The notes beneath the pieces are model-generated. The model ran no database searches. It was not told the DNA's origin and saw only the letters and a program-made list of their open reading frames with translations. A DNA stretch of 64,000 nucleotides from Cyathus striatus (Eukaryota; Basidiomycota; Agaricomycetes; Agaricales; Nidulariaceae), in assembly GCA_025738555.1 (NCBI GenBank), contig JAOVFP010000016.1, positions 1,922,001 through 1,986,000 of the forward strand, given 5' to 3'. The translations under genes were made by a program, and so were the position numbers. This document shows, in pieces, positions 12,733-24,750 of the stretch; positions within the stretch are counted from its first letter, which is position 1; every line of letters begins with the position of its first letter.

Positions 12733-13728
12733 CGCTAGCAATGCTTATTGATTCCATGCAATTGTAGCTGCCCAGAGAATTTTAGTGTGGTCTTTTCTCC
12801 AAGGCATTCCACTCCCTCATAGATTGATGGTAGGAATACAAATTCTATAGGTGTCGAACGAGCGGATTGTTTTTGGTCTCTTTCTTTTATGTTATTCAAC
12901 ATTCTGATTATGTGGAATAATACTAGGCCTGAAGATATCGTAGGCATGTTGCAGGACAATATACACCCTCTAGCCTAAGCTGTAACTCCTAGTATGCGAG
13001 TGCCACAATTTGTTCATCGTCTTTGCCAAGGCTTAATGTATCGATCACTGGGATATATTTTTTCCTATCTGTGCTATCCTGATGTCCTCAGACAACGTCT
13101 GGTTTCCGATGCCACCATCAAGAGCCTTCGAAGAATTGTGGAGGTGGCTCAGATTTAGCCATACAACTTTCATGGATTGCGTTCCTGGGTCATGCAGAAT
13201 ATGGAACTTAACATGCCACCTATCGCACACATTTATGGGTTCTCTAAAGCTGCACTTACATCGATATGATCTATCCAGCGCGAATTGCTGCAACTCCCGT
13301 TTTTCCAGGTTGAAAGAGAGGGGTGGTGCTAACGAAATATCATGAACTTGTTTAACTACTCTGCGTGCATGACCCAGCTAGGTTTTCACAAGAAAACGTT
13401 ATTTCGAGTTTGTCATATTAACACCTATGCATTATCAAGTGAGACAGTAGCTCTGCTGTCACATGATAATCTATGTCCCGGAGAGGGATTACTGAGCACA
13501 CTGAATCCTATCAGTGCCTCGGCTGTCCAAATGTGATGAAACCTTGCCTGAAATTGTTAGGCTACACAGTTGCATTATCGGTATTGGATACACCACCACC
13601 GCCACCAACTATATTAAGACCCTTACGATGTCTTATGTTTTATAAGTTAAGTTTAGGAACAGTCTCATTTCATACTTAAGGCATTGTAAAGCTAACTAGC
13701 TCCCATATTGTGAAGGCATCAGAAGAAA
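12733..13728. other. Intergenic with decayed coding-like sequence on +
   Basis: About 1 kb between P450-3 and the Ste3 gene. From about 12,990 to 13,310 the + strand reads as protein-like sequence interrupted by two stops (for example VPQFVHRLCQGLMYRS, SDATIKSLRRIVEVAQ, LRSWVMQNMELNMPPI). I do not recognise the family. Elsewhere nothing was seen apart from a short CCA/CCG-rich stretch near 13,590. Confidence 0.3.
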
Positions 13729-15034
13729 ATGCCTAGCTACGATTATCCCAACCAAATCTATACCGCTTGCGCCTTCATTGGTTTCTTCTTCTGTGTTATC
13801 TGTTTCCCGTGGCAAAACATGTCAGGTATATAAATAAGTTTCAAATATACAATTAGTTCCCGTCACTAACCATTCAACTCCCTCGTTATAGTATGGACCA
13901 TTCCTATCTGCCTATATGCCGGCTGGGTTGGCGTTGCATGCTTGATTATGGGCATTAATTCAGCAATATGGACCGGGAATATGTCTAATCACTCCCCAGT
14001 ATGGTGTGATATCTCAACTCATCTTATGGTGGCCATCGATATTGCAATTTCGGTATCTGCTCTTTCCGTTGCGTTGTCGGTTCACCATGTTACCCGTCTT
14101 CGAATGGATACTTACACCAAAGAACGGGAGAGGATATGGCTTATCGCTTATCTTGGGCTAGGTATTGGAATGCCTGTACTGGAAATAGCACTCTGTAAGT
14201 ACTCCATGTTTTGATATTTCGCCATGAAGTGCGTATTGACAATACTCTGTCGTGTAGACTACCTCATCCAGGACCATCGATACACCATAATCGAGGATGT
14301 CGGTTGTGAATTGACATATACAGGGACTCCCTTGGGGTACGCCCTCATCCTCGCACTTCCATTATTCGTATCGACGATCTCGCTGTTCTTTTGTATCATC
14401 AACCTATATTCTCTATTCAAAACTCTACGTAACCACCGTCTCCTCTTAGCACATAGTTCAGGTGGGCTCAGCACATCGCACTATGTCCGCCTTATCCTCC
14501 TTTCTTCATGCGAAGTTATTACCTCCACTCCACTTGCAGCATACACCATCTACTTATCCGCCAGTATGAATGGCGTACAGTCTTATAACTGGCATATCGT
14601 ACATGACGCCTTCTCAGAAATCACTTACCTTCCTAGTGCCATATGGAAATCAGACAATTTCGCAAGGGCTCAAGTCGAACTTCCTCGGTGGATGATAGTA
14701 GCATGTGCCTTCTGGCTTTTCCTATTCTTTGGTACGGGAATTGAATCCCGCAAGAATATGGAAAAGGCTGCTAAGCCCTTATTCAATTTGTTCGGGGTCA
14801 AGTTTGATCGTGCTGATAAAAAGTAGGTTTTCTCTTCATCCGTTTGCAGCAATCATAATTCAAATTGATTATTATAGACAACAGAAAGGAAGGGTGCCTT
14901 CATTGGTTTTTGCTCATGACAATCAACAGAGTGGTGTTTCGAATATGTCAATGGATGCACAAGCCTCTTTCGATCACGTGCCGCACGACAACGCCGTAAC
15001 CGAAGAAGAAAGTAGGGAAATTGTTGCAGTATAA
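13729..15034 (+). CDS. Ste3-type fungal pheromone receptor (seven-helix GPCR)
   Basis: Roughly 350 residues in four exons. Exon 1 (ATG 13729) gives the first helix, followed by introns at about 13816-13891, 14194-14258 and 14824-14878. The protein starts MPSYDYPNQIYTACAFIGFF and continues with PFPWQN-like and INSAIW motifs. The PVWCDI segment and the following helix with conserved H and R residues (VHHVTRL) are Ste3 signatures, as are the later W and hydrophobic segments and the C-terminal cytosolic tail. Ste3 receptors bind farnesylated peptide pheromones and signal through a heterotrimeric G protein. In Agaricomycetes many Ste3-like genes lie outside the B mating-type locus and may not determine mating. 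I found no pheromone-precursor gene with a CaaX end next to it, so mating-type function is not supported here. It is convergent with the MFS gene. Confidence 0.87.
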
Positions 15035-15085
15035 TTGGTTCATAACATCGGAGGAGTGTGAGTGTGAAGCCCTTACATGCTAAAT

Positions 15086-15142
15086 TTTTCTGTAAAAACA
15101 ATAGGAATAACTTAGTTTGCAAAGAGGTTGAGAACGATACAA
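15086..15142 (-). pseudogene. Fragment of the 3' end of a GH25 gene plus its 3'UTR
   Basis: Read on the minus strand, this stretch matches the end of the GH25 gene at 38862-39753. The last codons (L-N-x-F-A-N-stop) are preserved as CTC AAC CTC TTT GCA AAC TAA, and the sequence after the stop is also alignable (AAGTT, TTGTT and ACAGAAAA blocks shared). No further upstream exon was found. It appears to be a roughly 55-bp remnant of a lost second GH25 copy, now lying between the convergent Ste3 and MFS genes. Confidence 0.5.
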
Positions 15143-15186
15143 GATAATACAATAAATAAATAAAGTTATCAGACAGTGCACATTGA

Positions 15187-16963
15187 TCAGATGAAAGGTG
15201 TCCCTTTTCGCTTAACAAGCATAAACCTTGATACCAAAAATAAGAAACACCCAAACAAAATTGCTGCCTATTGAAGGTAAATAAGTCAAGACTGTGTGTG
15301 AACAAAAAGATGCTGTCGAACGTACACCGCTGAATGCAATAGCTTTGAACCAAGGGAATGTTGACCCAAGCAACGCGCCAATGATAGGATTTCCGATCAG
15401 CGTGCCGAAGGAGGCTATGCCGAACGCAATTCCGAACCGTACGCTGTGTGTACATTTTAAAGTCAGGTTAGTGGGATATGTATGTTTGTTTGTGCCACAT
15501 ACCCGGCTTCACTTGGATGTCTGGAGAATCCTGCAATGGTTGGACCTGCTAGAGAGAACCCTAAACCGCCATCAGGACATTTTACCCCACCAGAATTAAA
15601 CACCGACTTACAAGCGCCTGAGAAGAAACCATATATTACCGAGAAAACCATTGTGGATGCGATGGACTTCACGCCAAATAAAGCGAAAATCAACGCTGCG
15701 CAAATTATGCCTGACAGTGTTAGACTGTTAAGTGGGCCAAGTCTATCTGCGAGGAGATTTGGTAAAACTCTTCCCGGAAAAGACGCGGCATTCATTGCTG
15801 CTAGCTTTTAAATATATGAGGTGATAAATAATAATAATTATCCGTGGTGATGCTTACGGTATAGAATGCAGCCTTGAGTTCAACACCATGAAGAACGGCA
15901 AACAGTTGAAGGTAGAAATCTATCATTCAAATTGTTAGTGTCAGACATATTTTTCAAAGAAACAGCTCGCGTACACGGGAAAAACACGCCCATCTGACAG
16001 AATAATGCACTGTTTAAACTTCAGTGAACACCTTCTGACGGTCAGAACAGAAGTTTCTTGCCCTAAGTTAGTAATCATGTAAGGAACGTCCGTCAATATT
16101 CCTTTGAAGTCTGGCTTGGGCTTGTCCATTGACAGAGCATCTGGGTTTGGTTTCATAAGAATAACACTGATTCCTAGAAGAAATAAACAAAGGAACGCCG
16201 ATGCCCGAACACCCCACTCAAAGCCAGCAGATCCATTGAAGAGTTGATTAAGCATGATTGGGAAGAAAAGTCCACCAGCAGAGGATCCTGCAAAAAGTCA
16301 GAAAAACACAAGAGAACAAGTCGAATCCGATTCCGGACCTAAGACGGCGATCCCCAACGCCAATGTTCTACGTTTCTTCCAGTAATGATTTTGGATTGCG
16401 ATGGCAGGGACATATAGCAATCCCGACCCTATACCCATTCCAATTGCTTGTGACAAGAAAACTTGATAGTATTTATCATGATGTGCAAGTGAGACCATGA
16501 ATAATCTAGTTGTACGATAAGACCAATTTGCACAGCATTGCGAGTCCATAAGACGCATGACTCACGAAAACACATAAAGAGTTGTTCCTAAAATCATAGT
16601 ATGCCGATAATACCCACTATCAAGCAATTTCCCAGCTGGAAGACCCATAGAAAACATAAAAAATATCTGCGTTGAACCTATCCAACTAATTTTTGAAGCG
16701 GAGGCCAACTCAGAGCGAGTGTACACATCTTGATACACTCCAAAAGCATTACTGTAGCCGAGGGTAGCTGCTGTAACGAACGCGCTATACATGGTTAACG
16801 TGTAAGTATACATACTTCGGGTGCATAGATAAAAGGAAGAGAGTAGCTACCCTCCTACTAGCGTCGCCCACGCCTGAAATCCTCCATCCACTTGCACTCG
16901 TTGAACTACGACCGTATCTTTCACCTCTTCTTTGCTAGACAGGGGCGAATTCTCGGAATTCAT
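15187..16963 (-). CDS. Major facilitator superfamily transporter, monocarboxylate-transporter (MCT)-like
   Basis: Twelve-helix plasma-membrane transporter of the fungal MCT family. Start chosen at the ATG complementary to 16961-16963 (MNSENSPLSSKEE); an upstream in-frame ATG would add a poorly conserved tail. Family landmarks are DGGFQAW, NAFGVYQDVY, WIGSTQ, GMGIGSGLLYVPA, WKKRRTLALGIA, GSSAGG, PNLLADRLGPLN, and the end helix followed by a basic tail and stop at 15187-15189. All exons join in phase with no lesion. The intron at 16010-16061 has a GC-AG boundary (donor GCAAGA). It shares a 710-bp divergent upstream region with P450-4. In Agaricomycetes this family often sits in metabolite clusters and could export the product, but the substrate is unknown. 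Confidence 0.87.
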
Positions 16964-17672
16964 TAAAAGGGTCGCGGGATGTAGTCTACAGATGCCAGGT
17001 GGATGGAGGCAAGATGGAGGCCGTGTAGAAGGTGGAGGACTGAAGTCAGGAGCAACGTGGGTACTACCGATCGCGCGGTGTGTGTACATAATAGTGTGCG
17101 AAGCAGGCTCATAATGCTGGCATATCCCGAGAACACCTAACGCAGTCATTGGGTAACATATCTACAGTTCAATATTGTTACAGTAAGCAATTAATTATCC
17201 GGAGAAGGACTTATAAATATACTCAGACGCCGGAGAGCCCTCAGGAGCCCCGTTTATGCTGTGCTTGAAGTGTTCACACAGGTTCACACTGATAGCTATC
17301 CGCAGGTATCCGCTTGCGGTACAATCCACGTGTGTACCACCAGTTCTTCATCCCCGGTTTGTCAGATCCCGATGTGAATCAAAATCAGAATGCATGATCG
17401 TACGAGATAATGGTGCTAGTCTCGATCCAAAAACGTCCTCGCTTGCGTGGACGGATTTGATGAGCCTAATAATAGTGCGCCGTTTGATGCTATTTCTGGC
17501 TGGCGGTGTTCTCATCATCAACGATCAAGTTGTTGACAATCTATGGCAATAATTGAATACACATGCAAATAAGTCTAACGACTAATTCAAAGTTAATTGA
17601 TATGTCTTCACATATCCCCTCAACTTCTGCAGCTCCATCGCTTACATCCCGTTTCACATACCAATAAAATTC
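16964..17672. promoter_or_regulatory. Divergent promoter region of MFS (-) and P450-4 (+)
   Basis: A 709-bp region between two start codons pointing outward. It contains the palindromic-core CACGTG at about 17,327, inside CCACGTGTG. No gene is supported. A shared regulatory region would let the transporter and the P450 be co-expressed, which is inference from geometry only. Confidence 0.4.
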
Positions 17673-19719
17673 ATGACCACTGTATACTTGCTTATTCCTT
17701 TGGCATTTTTGGGATACCTTTGGACATGGAGGATATATTCCACAAGAAAAAGGCATCCGCCAGGCCCCCTAAAGCTTCCTATACTAGGAAATGCACTCGT
17801 CATTCCGACTAATAACCCATGGTTTAAATTTACGGAGTGGAAAGCTAAATATGGTGCGTTCTGAGAACACCTGCTTCTACTTAAAGCTCATTAAAGTTTT
17901 ACAATAGGAGACATAATTTACTTGGAAGCCTTGGGTCAAAAGGTCTTGGTGCTAAATAGTGCCGAGGTCATACATGATCTTATGGAGAAACGGGGACGCG
18001 TATCATCTGGGAGGCCTGTGTTTACCATGCTGGGAGAACTCATGGGACTTGACAAAGTAAGTTATTCGGATCGTAGTATGGGCACAGTGCTGATAATTTC
18101 CATCTCAAAGTCAATCGCTCTTCGTCAATCAGACCCGACATGGAAGTATCAGAGAAAGCTATGCCATAACTTGTTGTCAAGTGATTCTGTCAGGGACTAT
18201 GCGTCAGTTCAGAAACGTGCGATTGCACTGTTTTTGCGTAAATCTGTGATAGAGAAGGCTGATTTTATAGAAGAGCTTCGGCTGTACGTTTTCAAATTAA
18301 GGAGCTTTACAACTCAGGCATGTTTAACTCCTTCGTAGAGCCACTGGTCGCATTATCATGTCAGTGACGTACGGGCTACCAGTTGATCTTGACGAAGATA
18401 CGGTATCCTCTTGTCTCGAGACCATGAAAGATTAGTATTGTTGACTTTTCCTTGCAGTATATTGAAGATGCTGAAAAGACATTAAAACTCTCCACCGAAA
18501 GCGTGGCACCTGGTGCGTATCTCGTAGACTTAATTCCAAAACGTGAGTAAATTTATTGCCTTAAAAAAATTAATAATATCTGATAGCAACGTGCAGTGAA
18601 ATGGCTGCCACATTGGGTACCGTTTAATTCGATACCGCATGTTGCTTCTAGTGGTGCCGAAACCATACTCAATATGGTCAAACCTCCCTTTGAATATGTC
18701 AAAGCAGCCATGTCGCAAGGGACAGCACCATTATCGTTCACGAGGGAGTGGCTGGAGGAAGCTAGGTCATCAAGCGACAATGACGACATGGCAAAAAATG
18801 AAGAAAACATAATGTGGCTATCCGGAACGATGTTTGCAGGTGAGAATACAAGTAGTCGATAGCTGTATCTTCAACTGACATCAGTTATTACAAAGCTGGA
18901 AGTGAAACAGTAAGTCAATTTGATGCATGACGGACTACGACACATATCCATAAATACAGACGTTTTGCTCTACGCTATGGTTTATTCTTGCTATGGCACT
19001 TTATCCAGACGTTCAAGAAAGACTTCAAAAAGAGCTAGATTCTGTCATTGGCCACAATCAGATCTTTCCGACGTTCGAAGATCGTGAGAAGCTGCCGTAC
19101 CTTGAAGCAACCATCAAGGAGGTACTTCGCTGGAGAACCCCTCTACCAATGGCAATAGCGCACAAACTTGACGTCGATGAAGTATATCGAGGTAGGTACA
19201 CCGCTCAAAAGTTGATGTCGTCACGTATCTTTTATTCACTAACAATTTGAACAGATTACCTAATTCCGAAAGACACAATCGTCATTCCAAATGTCTGGTA
19301 GGTGTTCATTAACACCTGCAGTGCTTTCGGAATACCGACCGATTACAGGGCAATCTCAAGGGATTATCTCAGCGGTTTTCCATCTGAAGAGTTTTGCCCA
19401 GAACGGTTTCTCGACAACAAAACTATGCTTAAGCCACTTGATCCTTACTCATATGCCTTTGGATTCGGAAGAAGGTTCGTAAATATTCTATCTGAGATTA
19501 TTTTCTTTATATTTAATCCGATATTCTTAAAGAGTCTGCCCAGGGAAGTATTTCGGTGATAACAACCTATATCTCTTTATCACTGGCCTCATGATGACCG
19601 CAACCATAACTCGTAAACAAGACGCAGAAGGAAACCCATTGCCATTAAACCCAAAATATAACAAGGGTGCGCTTAACAGGTTCGTTGTGCCATATAATGT
19701 TTCTGTCTACGCAGCTTAA
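17673..19719 (+). CDS. Cytochrome P450 (P450-4), O-methylsterigmatocystin-oxidoreductase-like, intact
   Basis: Heme monooxygenase, 498 residues from eleven exons: 17673-17853, 17908-18056, 18111-18283, 18339-18402, 18458-18542, 18597-18839, 18896-18909, 18960-19191, 19255-19297, 19349-19474 and 19533-19719. They sum to 1497 nt with no internal stop. Features are an N-terminal signal anchor, the PPGP-x-KLPILGN hinge, GRVSSGRPVFTMLGELMG, VTYGLPV, WVPFNS, an I-helix oxygen-binding region split across introns (MFAGAGSET, then T), the K-helix ExxR (EVLR), PERF, and the heme loop FGFGRRVCPG. The 14-nt exon 18896-18909 encodes part of the I-helix and is preserved in the broken paralog, which confirms it. 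Agaricomycete enzymes of this kind act in terpenoid and polyketide pathways; the substrate here is unknown. Confidence 0.9.
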
Positions 19720-20160
19720 AATTGGTTCATGCGATACACAGTTGCCCAGAGAACTTTAGTGTAGTATTTTTACCGAGACCTTCAGCCCCAGTACTCAATA
19801 ATGATTCATATTAATGTATCATTGTTCAACACAGTTATCTTCTTACCCTCCGTCGTATTAGACACCGTGAAATTTTTGATACAGAGTATGAACTATATCA
19901 TCTTTCAGTAGATGCTAAGTCCCTTGCTTACTACTAGCTGAAAGTTGAGTTATCATTTTATTTTTATTTTTTGCAAATTTTCAACTCGGTGCGCATATGT
20001 ATCAATATACATTAGTCATTGTTTATCACAAATATCAAGTCAGGCATAAAATCATCGTATCTCGTCGAGTGCATTACAGCCCTAAATATAATGATCCGTG
20101 TCATCTAATCTTATTTCCCCGGATAAAATGGACATCGGGCAATACGTCATGCATCATGTA
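19720..20160. other. Convergent 3' intergenic region
   Basis: About 440 bp between the ends of P450-4 and the UbiA gene. It is AT-rich with T-runs near 19,955, consistent with 3'UTRs. No gene seen. Confidence 0.5.
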
Positions 20161-21175
20161 TCATGCTTTAGTTAACAGGTGCACAGCTTGGTAATATCCC
20201 GGAAGCGAATGGGCCATGGTGAGCCATACCTGCGGTATGTGTTAGAAATATAATCGAATGTATAAAGGTCTAAAACTGACATTATACCAGTAGAATGATA
20301 TTTGGTCTTCATGACGAGATTTATACAGAATATAACGCATCCCAACGAAGGCACCGAGCAAGATGAATATGCAACTGGTCACTGTATCAAGTTTCCACAG
20401 CGATGATAGCCCAGTAGACCATAAAATCACAGGCAATATTATTGAATATCGCCCATACGTCGAGAAGGTTATAGGGATAGTCCTTCTTCCAATACGACGA
20501 TCACCATCTACGTCCTTAAAATCTTGGGCCTGTATGGTTGTAGCAAATATCCCAGCACTGATTAATACCGACATTAAGGCTATGCTGTGGAGATTACGGC
20601 TATCGGAAACTGTACCCAACAATCCATTTAGTGCATTCATTCAACACGACGGGACATACCTGCAACTAGCGTAGCCCCTGATTCAAATGAAGCGAACCCG
20701 CATGCGTTTACCACATTTCTAATAAGCCAATGCCCGGCATGAGCAGATAGCTCATTGTACAATACGGTTAGAAGTACAAGTGCTATACTTGAGTACAGCG
20801 TTTTGAGGCTGTAGAAAGCAGACAGCAAGAAGCACGTGGGTATCAACAACCAGCGAAGAATAATTGCATTCGTATATGTTATTCGTTTCGAAGGGAGTGG
20901 TCGATCGCTTTTGTTGAACATATCCTCCTCCGGAAGCAGTGTCTGGTTTGAGACATCGAATTGCAATACATGTAGCCATACCCAAAAAACGACATGAGGA
21001 AGGCGATAAATATCTTTCATTGGAGCTGCTGCTACAGCGAAAAAAGTCTGCAAGAATTTGATCGTAAGCAATCTCGCAATAAACCTTTTTCACGTACTAT
21101 TGGAATTACTGTTGTCTTTATATCGGATTTAGTGAAAAGATATAGTATACGAAAAATTTCCACAAGACGAAGCAT
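20161..21175 (-). CDS. UbiA-superfamily membrane prenyltransferase or terpene cyclase
   Basis: About 285 residues in four exons, starting at the ATG complementary to 21173-21175 and ending at 20161-20163. Hydrophobic throughout, with eight or nine predicted helices. The first Asp-rich site appears as NQTLLPEEDMFNKSDRPLPS, the usual fungal UbiA form with the RPLPS continuation. The second is DFKDVDGDRRIGRRTIP, matching the D-x-x-D-x-x-GD pattern that binds Mg-diphosphate. UbiA enzymes move a prenyl chain to an aromatic acceptor, but some fungal members (the fumagillin cyclase Fma-TC is the known case) cyclise farnesyl diphosphate. Sequence alone does not separate these here. All junctions are in phase. 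It is divergent from the CoA-transferase gene and flanked by P450 and MFS genes. I consider it the best candidate for scaffold formation in this island. Confidence 0.85.
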
Positions 21176-22634
21176 TTGAGTAGCGGAATCAGAAAGGTCT
21201 GAGTGAGAAACGTGAGACAGGTATTCATAGTTAGAAGCATGAAATGCTACATAATATACCTACTTCTCTTGATCCCCTACTGATGTTTAGCTGAGATCAG
21301 TAGATAAACTACCGCTTTCCTCACATTGCTGGATGTCTGTATGTTTGTATCCGAAGTTGGTTGTCGCACGCCCTATTCAGATTGTGAGAACAATTCTGAA
21401 AAGCAATAAGGATCGACCCATAGATGGACTGGGTTCACATGTTAAATGACCCATCTGGAAGTGGATTATAGTCAAAACACGGTAGTCACTGGCACTGGTG
21501 TTGTTAATTTGGCACCTTCATTTACAATATCCGTCCCAAACTTCAGTGTATTTTAAATTGGTGCATGGAGGTGAGAGCTCACTACAGAGTACTTTCATAT
21601 CTAGATCCATCTCATCTATGCGCGCCAAAGAGGCTGAATACTACCCCATACGTGAATGTTGTTCTTTATCGAAGACTCAACAGTGGGCGCCATCATAAAC
21701 CTTTGGACACACGTCACTCCGTCCTATCTGCTTCGCACAAATATATATGGCATTGCTAATGATACCGGATAAGTTGCATAAACATAATATCGAGGCCCAG
21801 ACGTTGGATAGGAGATCTCGGGGTTGTGATATTCAACATCCTAAAAATGAAATCTTGGAAATTTTATCAGAGTAGGGTTCATCAAGAGAAAGGTTGAATC
21901 TCGTAGACTTTTAAACGCGATCTACGCTTCCTCGTGGAGTCAGGCATGGGTGCAGTAAATCAGAAACATGACCGAAGTCATACGGCTACCTAAACGAACT
22001 TACACGAGATTTTGCGATAATCCACCATTTAAAGCTCTACTTAATTTTCTCTCGGCAGTTTCGATGCGGTACTTTTCAGAATAAATGGCCTTACACACTT
22101 GTATTATTAAGAGATAATGTCATTGTTGTTCGGGACGTACGCTAACATAGATCTAGTGATAGTTGTGATACTCTCCGTCCTTCAAGGACGAATATGTACA
22201 GTAGAACTTACTAAGTATATCTTATGGACTCGAGTGAAACTCTAATTCGCCTTGCCGAAATGGGAAATTGACCCAACACCTTGAATTGAGAACAGAATAG
22301 GAACTGATGTGGATCAGGGTGTTTGCCATAGAAGATTGGATTAGAACGGCAATTACTTGGGTGTCAGCTGATAAGCACCGCAGCTAACCGACTCATTTTT
22401 CATTAGGTTAATACGTACGGTTTCTCCGTTGGTGAACTCGCTAATCACGCCTCCCCGGAATCTAACATTGCCAGGATATTGCATTTCTCAGAGAGATACA
22501 CAGCACTCTAGAATGTGCTTTGTTCGGATCTTTCCATCGGCAACCAGGAGCTATAAAAAATTAAAGGATCCCTAACTCTAAGCCTTACCGTAGGCCGTAT
22601 CTACCAGGATCACATACACAACAGAAGCTCTCGC
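21176..22634. promoter_or_regulatory. Divergent intergenic region of UbiA (-) and CoA-transferase (+)
   Basis: About 1.46 kb separating two outward-facing genes. Open frames at 21498-21759 are not supported by homology or splice continuation. No repeat, RNA gene or remnant was recognised. Promoters of both genes must be within it. Confidence 0.4.
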
Positions 22635-24750
22635 ATGACTATTGTAACTGTATATTCGATACCCGTGGAAGCAAGAAAGCTGCTCTTTCATGGTATAATC
22701 AAGAACCCACTCCATTCATCACTTCTTGTAGACGTGGCGGAGGCAGCAGAGTATGTCATATATGAAGGTGGCACCATTCCACATTCATATGTTTTTTATA
22801 ATAGCTGAAATAATCAGGTAATAACCTTCCGAATATTCCTATCAATTGGCGTTTTGCCGAAAGTATCTCGGCACTTAAAGGGTTCCAGGCATCGATGTTA
22901 AATGTTCTGCTAAAGAAAAAATATGAGGTGGACTATCAAAATATAGTCATTAACACGTAGGTCTTATAGACTCTTATATTACATGCCACTGAAAATAATG
23001 CTAGAGACCATGCACAGACCTTTTTCATGTCAACTTTCCTATGGACATTGGACCCAAATGGAGAAAGAATTGCCTACTCTGATGTCGCGACAGAGCGGTT
23101 TGAGAAATATTTTCCAGATCGGGATATTCACCACGGTTTTGCGAAAGCTACATCACTTTCGTCAGCATGCACCAACATCTATAAGACGAAGGATGGGAGG
23201 TTTTATCACTTGCATGGTGCGATCTTCTCCAACTTCTCACCAGAAAAAGAGATCGTTGATGCTGATTGAATGCTCCCGATAGGGAGTTTAAACCCACTTC
23301 TGACTCAGACAGCGTTGAACATAGAACCCAGCAAGGTAGTTGTATCAGACCTTCAATCTGCCAGCAGTTTTTACCAAACAATTCTATCTCAATACGGTGC
23401 CTTTGAGTTAGATGAACTAATGAACAACAAGTATCGTCAGGCTGGAACAATCTGTTGGTCTTCAGACGAATACTTTGATAGTGAACATGGGAAGGCCAAT
23501 GCTCATGTTGGGCTATACGAATTGTATCATGTTCCAAACAAGCGCTTGCCTCCTTCTTGGTGGACTCCAGTTGAAGGAAAAACCAATGCTTCACGGCCAT
23601 TGTTTGGGCTAAAAGTTCTTGATCTTACTCGCATTATCGCTGCCCCAGCTATAACACGTGAGCTTGCAGAGCTTGGTGCATCTGTTCTACGGATCACGTC
23701 TCAACACATTCCCGACTTGACTATATTGTACCCCGATTTGGGATGGGGGAAGTGGAATGCATGCCTTGACTTGCGGAAGGGGGAAGATAAATATAAATTA
23801 AAAGCGCTAATTCTTGAATCAGACGTTGTTGTCGATGGCTATCGACCTGGAATTATGAGTAAATGGGGATTCGGAGAAGACGATATATTACAGATTTGGG
23901 ATGAAAGAGGGAAAGGGGGTGTCTACGCTCATGAAAACTGCTACGTGAGTTCATAAGAAATATTTGCTTGTCGTTGCTTCCTCTCCAACTCATTACTGAT
24001 AGGGATGGAATGGCCCATGGTCAGGTAGGTCTGGGTGGCAACAAATCAGTGATGCGGTAAGAACTTTGTGCTGTAACACCGAGTATTTTTTCATCTAGTG
24101 ATGAATCTGTTATTACAGTGTTGTGGCGTTTCGTCAGCCTTTGGCGCTGCAATGGGTTTGAGTGAAGCTGTAACCCCTGCATTCCCTCACTCAGATTACA
24201 GGTGAGTTTAGCTCGATATAGATTGTTTCAGTGAACGTTACACATTTATTCCAGCACCGGCGTAGCCGGCTCAGTAGGAATCATGGAGGCCTTGATCAGA
24301 AAGGCTTCAACTGGGGGATCGTATGTTGTAAACGTGAGTGTGTTAGCGGAATCACACCAATTATTTTAAATAAATTTGTGCATTTATGAGATTGCTCTCA
24401 ACTATTACTCCCAATGGCTTGTAAGAAGTTGTTCAGTATATCCTGACGAAATCTGGCAAGACCTCTGGGCACGATTTGATAAACCTGTCTTCAGAAATAG
24501 CGATAACATGGGTGTGCTAATTCCAGAGTTCCTGAGGATGATTTCGGAAAAAGCTGGTGGAATCATATTCAATCCAGACTTTTTTGAGGAGAGAGAAAAC
24601 CATGCTCTAGGAATTCCTATACGAAAAGTGAAGCCTATCTTGCAATTTCCAGAAAATGTTGTAAAACCTGGATATAACGTCGGATGCCGTAGGCTGGGTT
24701 TGGATATACCAAAATGGCCAGTAGACTTGATGACGGAGATCATTACTTAA
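22635..24750 (+). CDS. Class III CoA-transferase (CaiB/BaiF family)
   Basis: Transfers CoA between acyl groups; fungal members are usually annotated as formyl-CoA or alpha-methylacyl-CoA related. Start at ATG 22635 (MTIVTVYSIP). Joined exons give NLPNIPINWRFAES, INTDHAQTFF, GRFYHLHGSLNP, KQAGTICW-type and SEHGKANAHVGLYE motifs, LKVLDLTRIIAAPAITRELA, WGKWNACLDLR, YRPGIMSKWGFG, ENCYGWNGPW, SDACCGVSSAFG, ALNYYSQWLV and a C-terminal KPGYNVGCRRLG. The in-frame TGA at 23267-23269 lies inside an intron (donor at about 23218, acceptor GATAG ending 23281), so the gene is intact. Product is about 560 residues. It pairs divergently with UbiA, suggesting that an acyl-CoA group is activated or transferred in the same pathway; that link is inference. 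Confidence 0.87.

Noticed and set aside
16964..17149. Upstream in-frame extension of the MFS protein
   Set aside because: The added 62 residues are Pro/Thr/His-rich and unlike the family; the ATG at 16963 gives the usual short acidic N-terminus.
23267..23269. In-frame TGA apparently splitting the CoA-transferase gene
   Set aside because: The codon lies within a GT-AG intron (about 23219-23281); removing it restores the family motif HLHGSLNP in phase.
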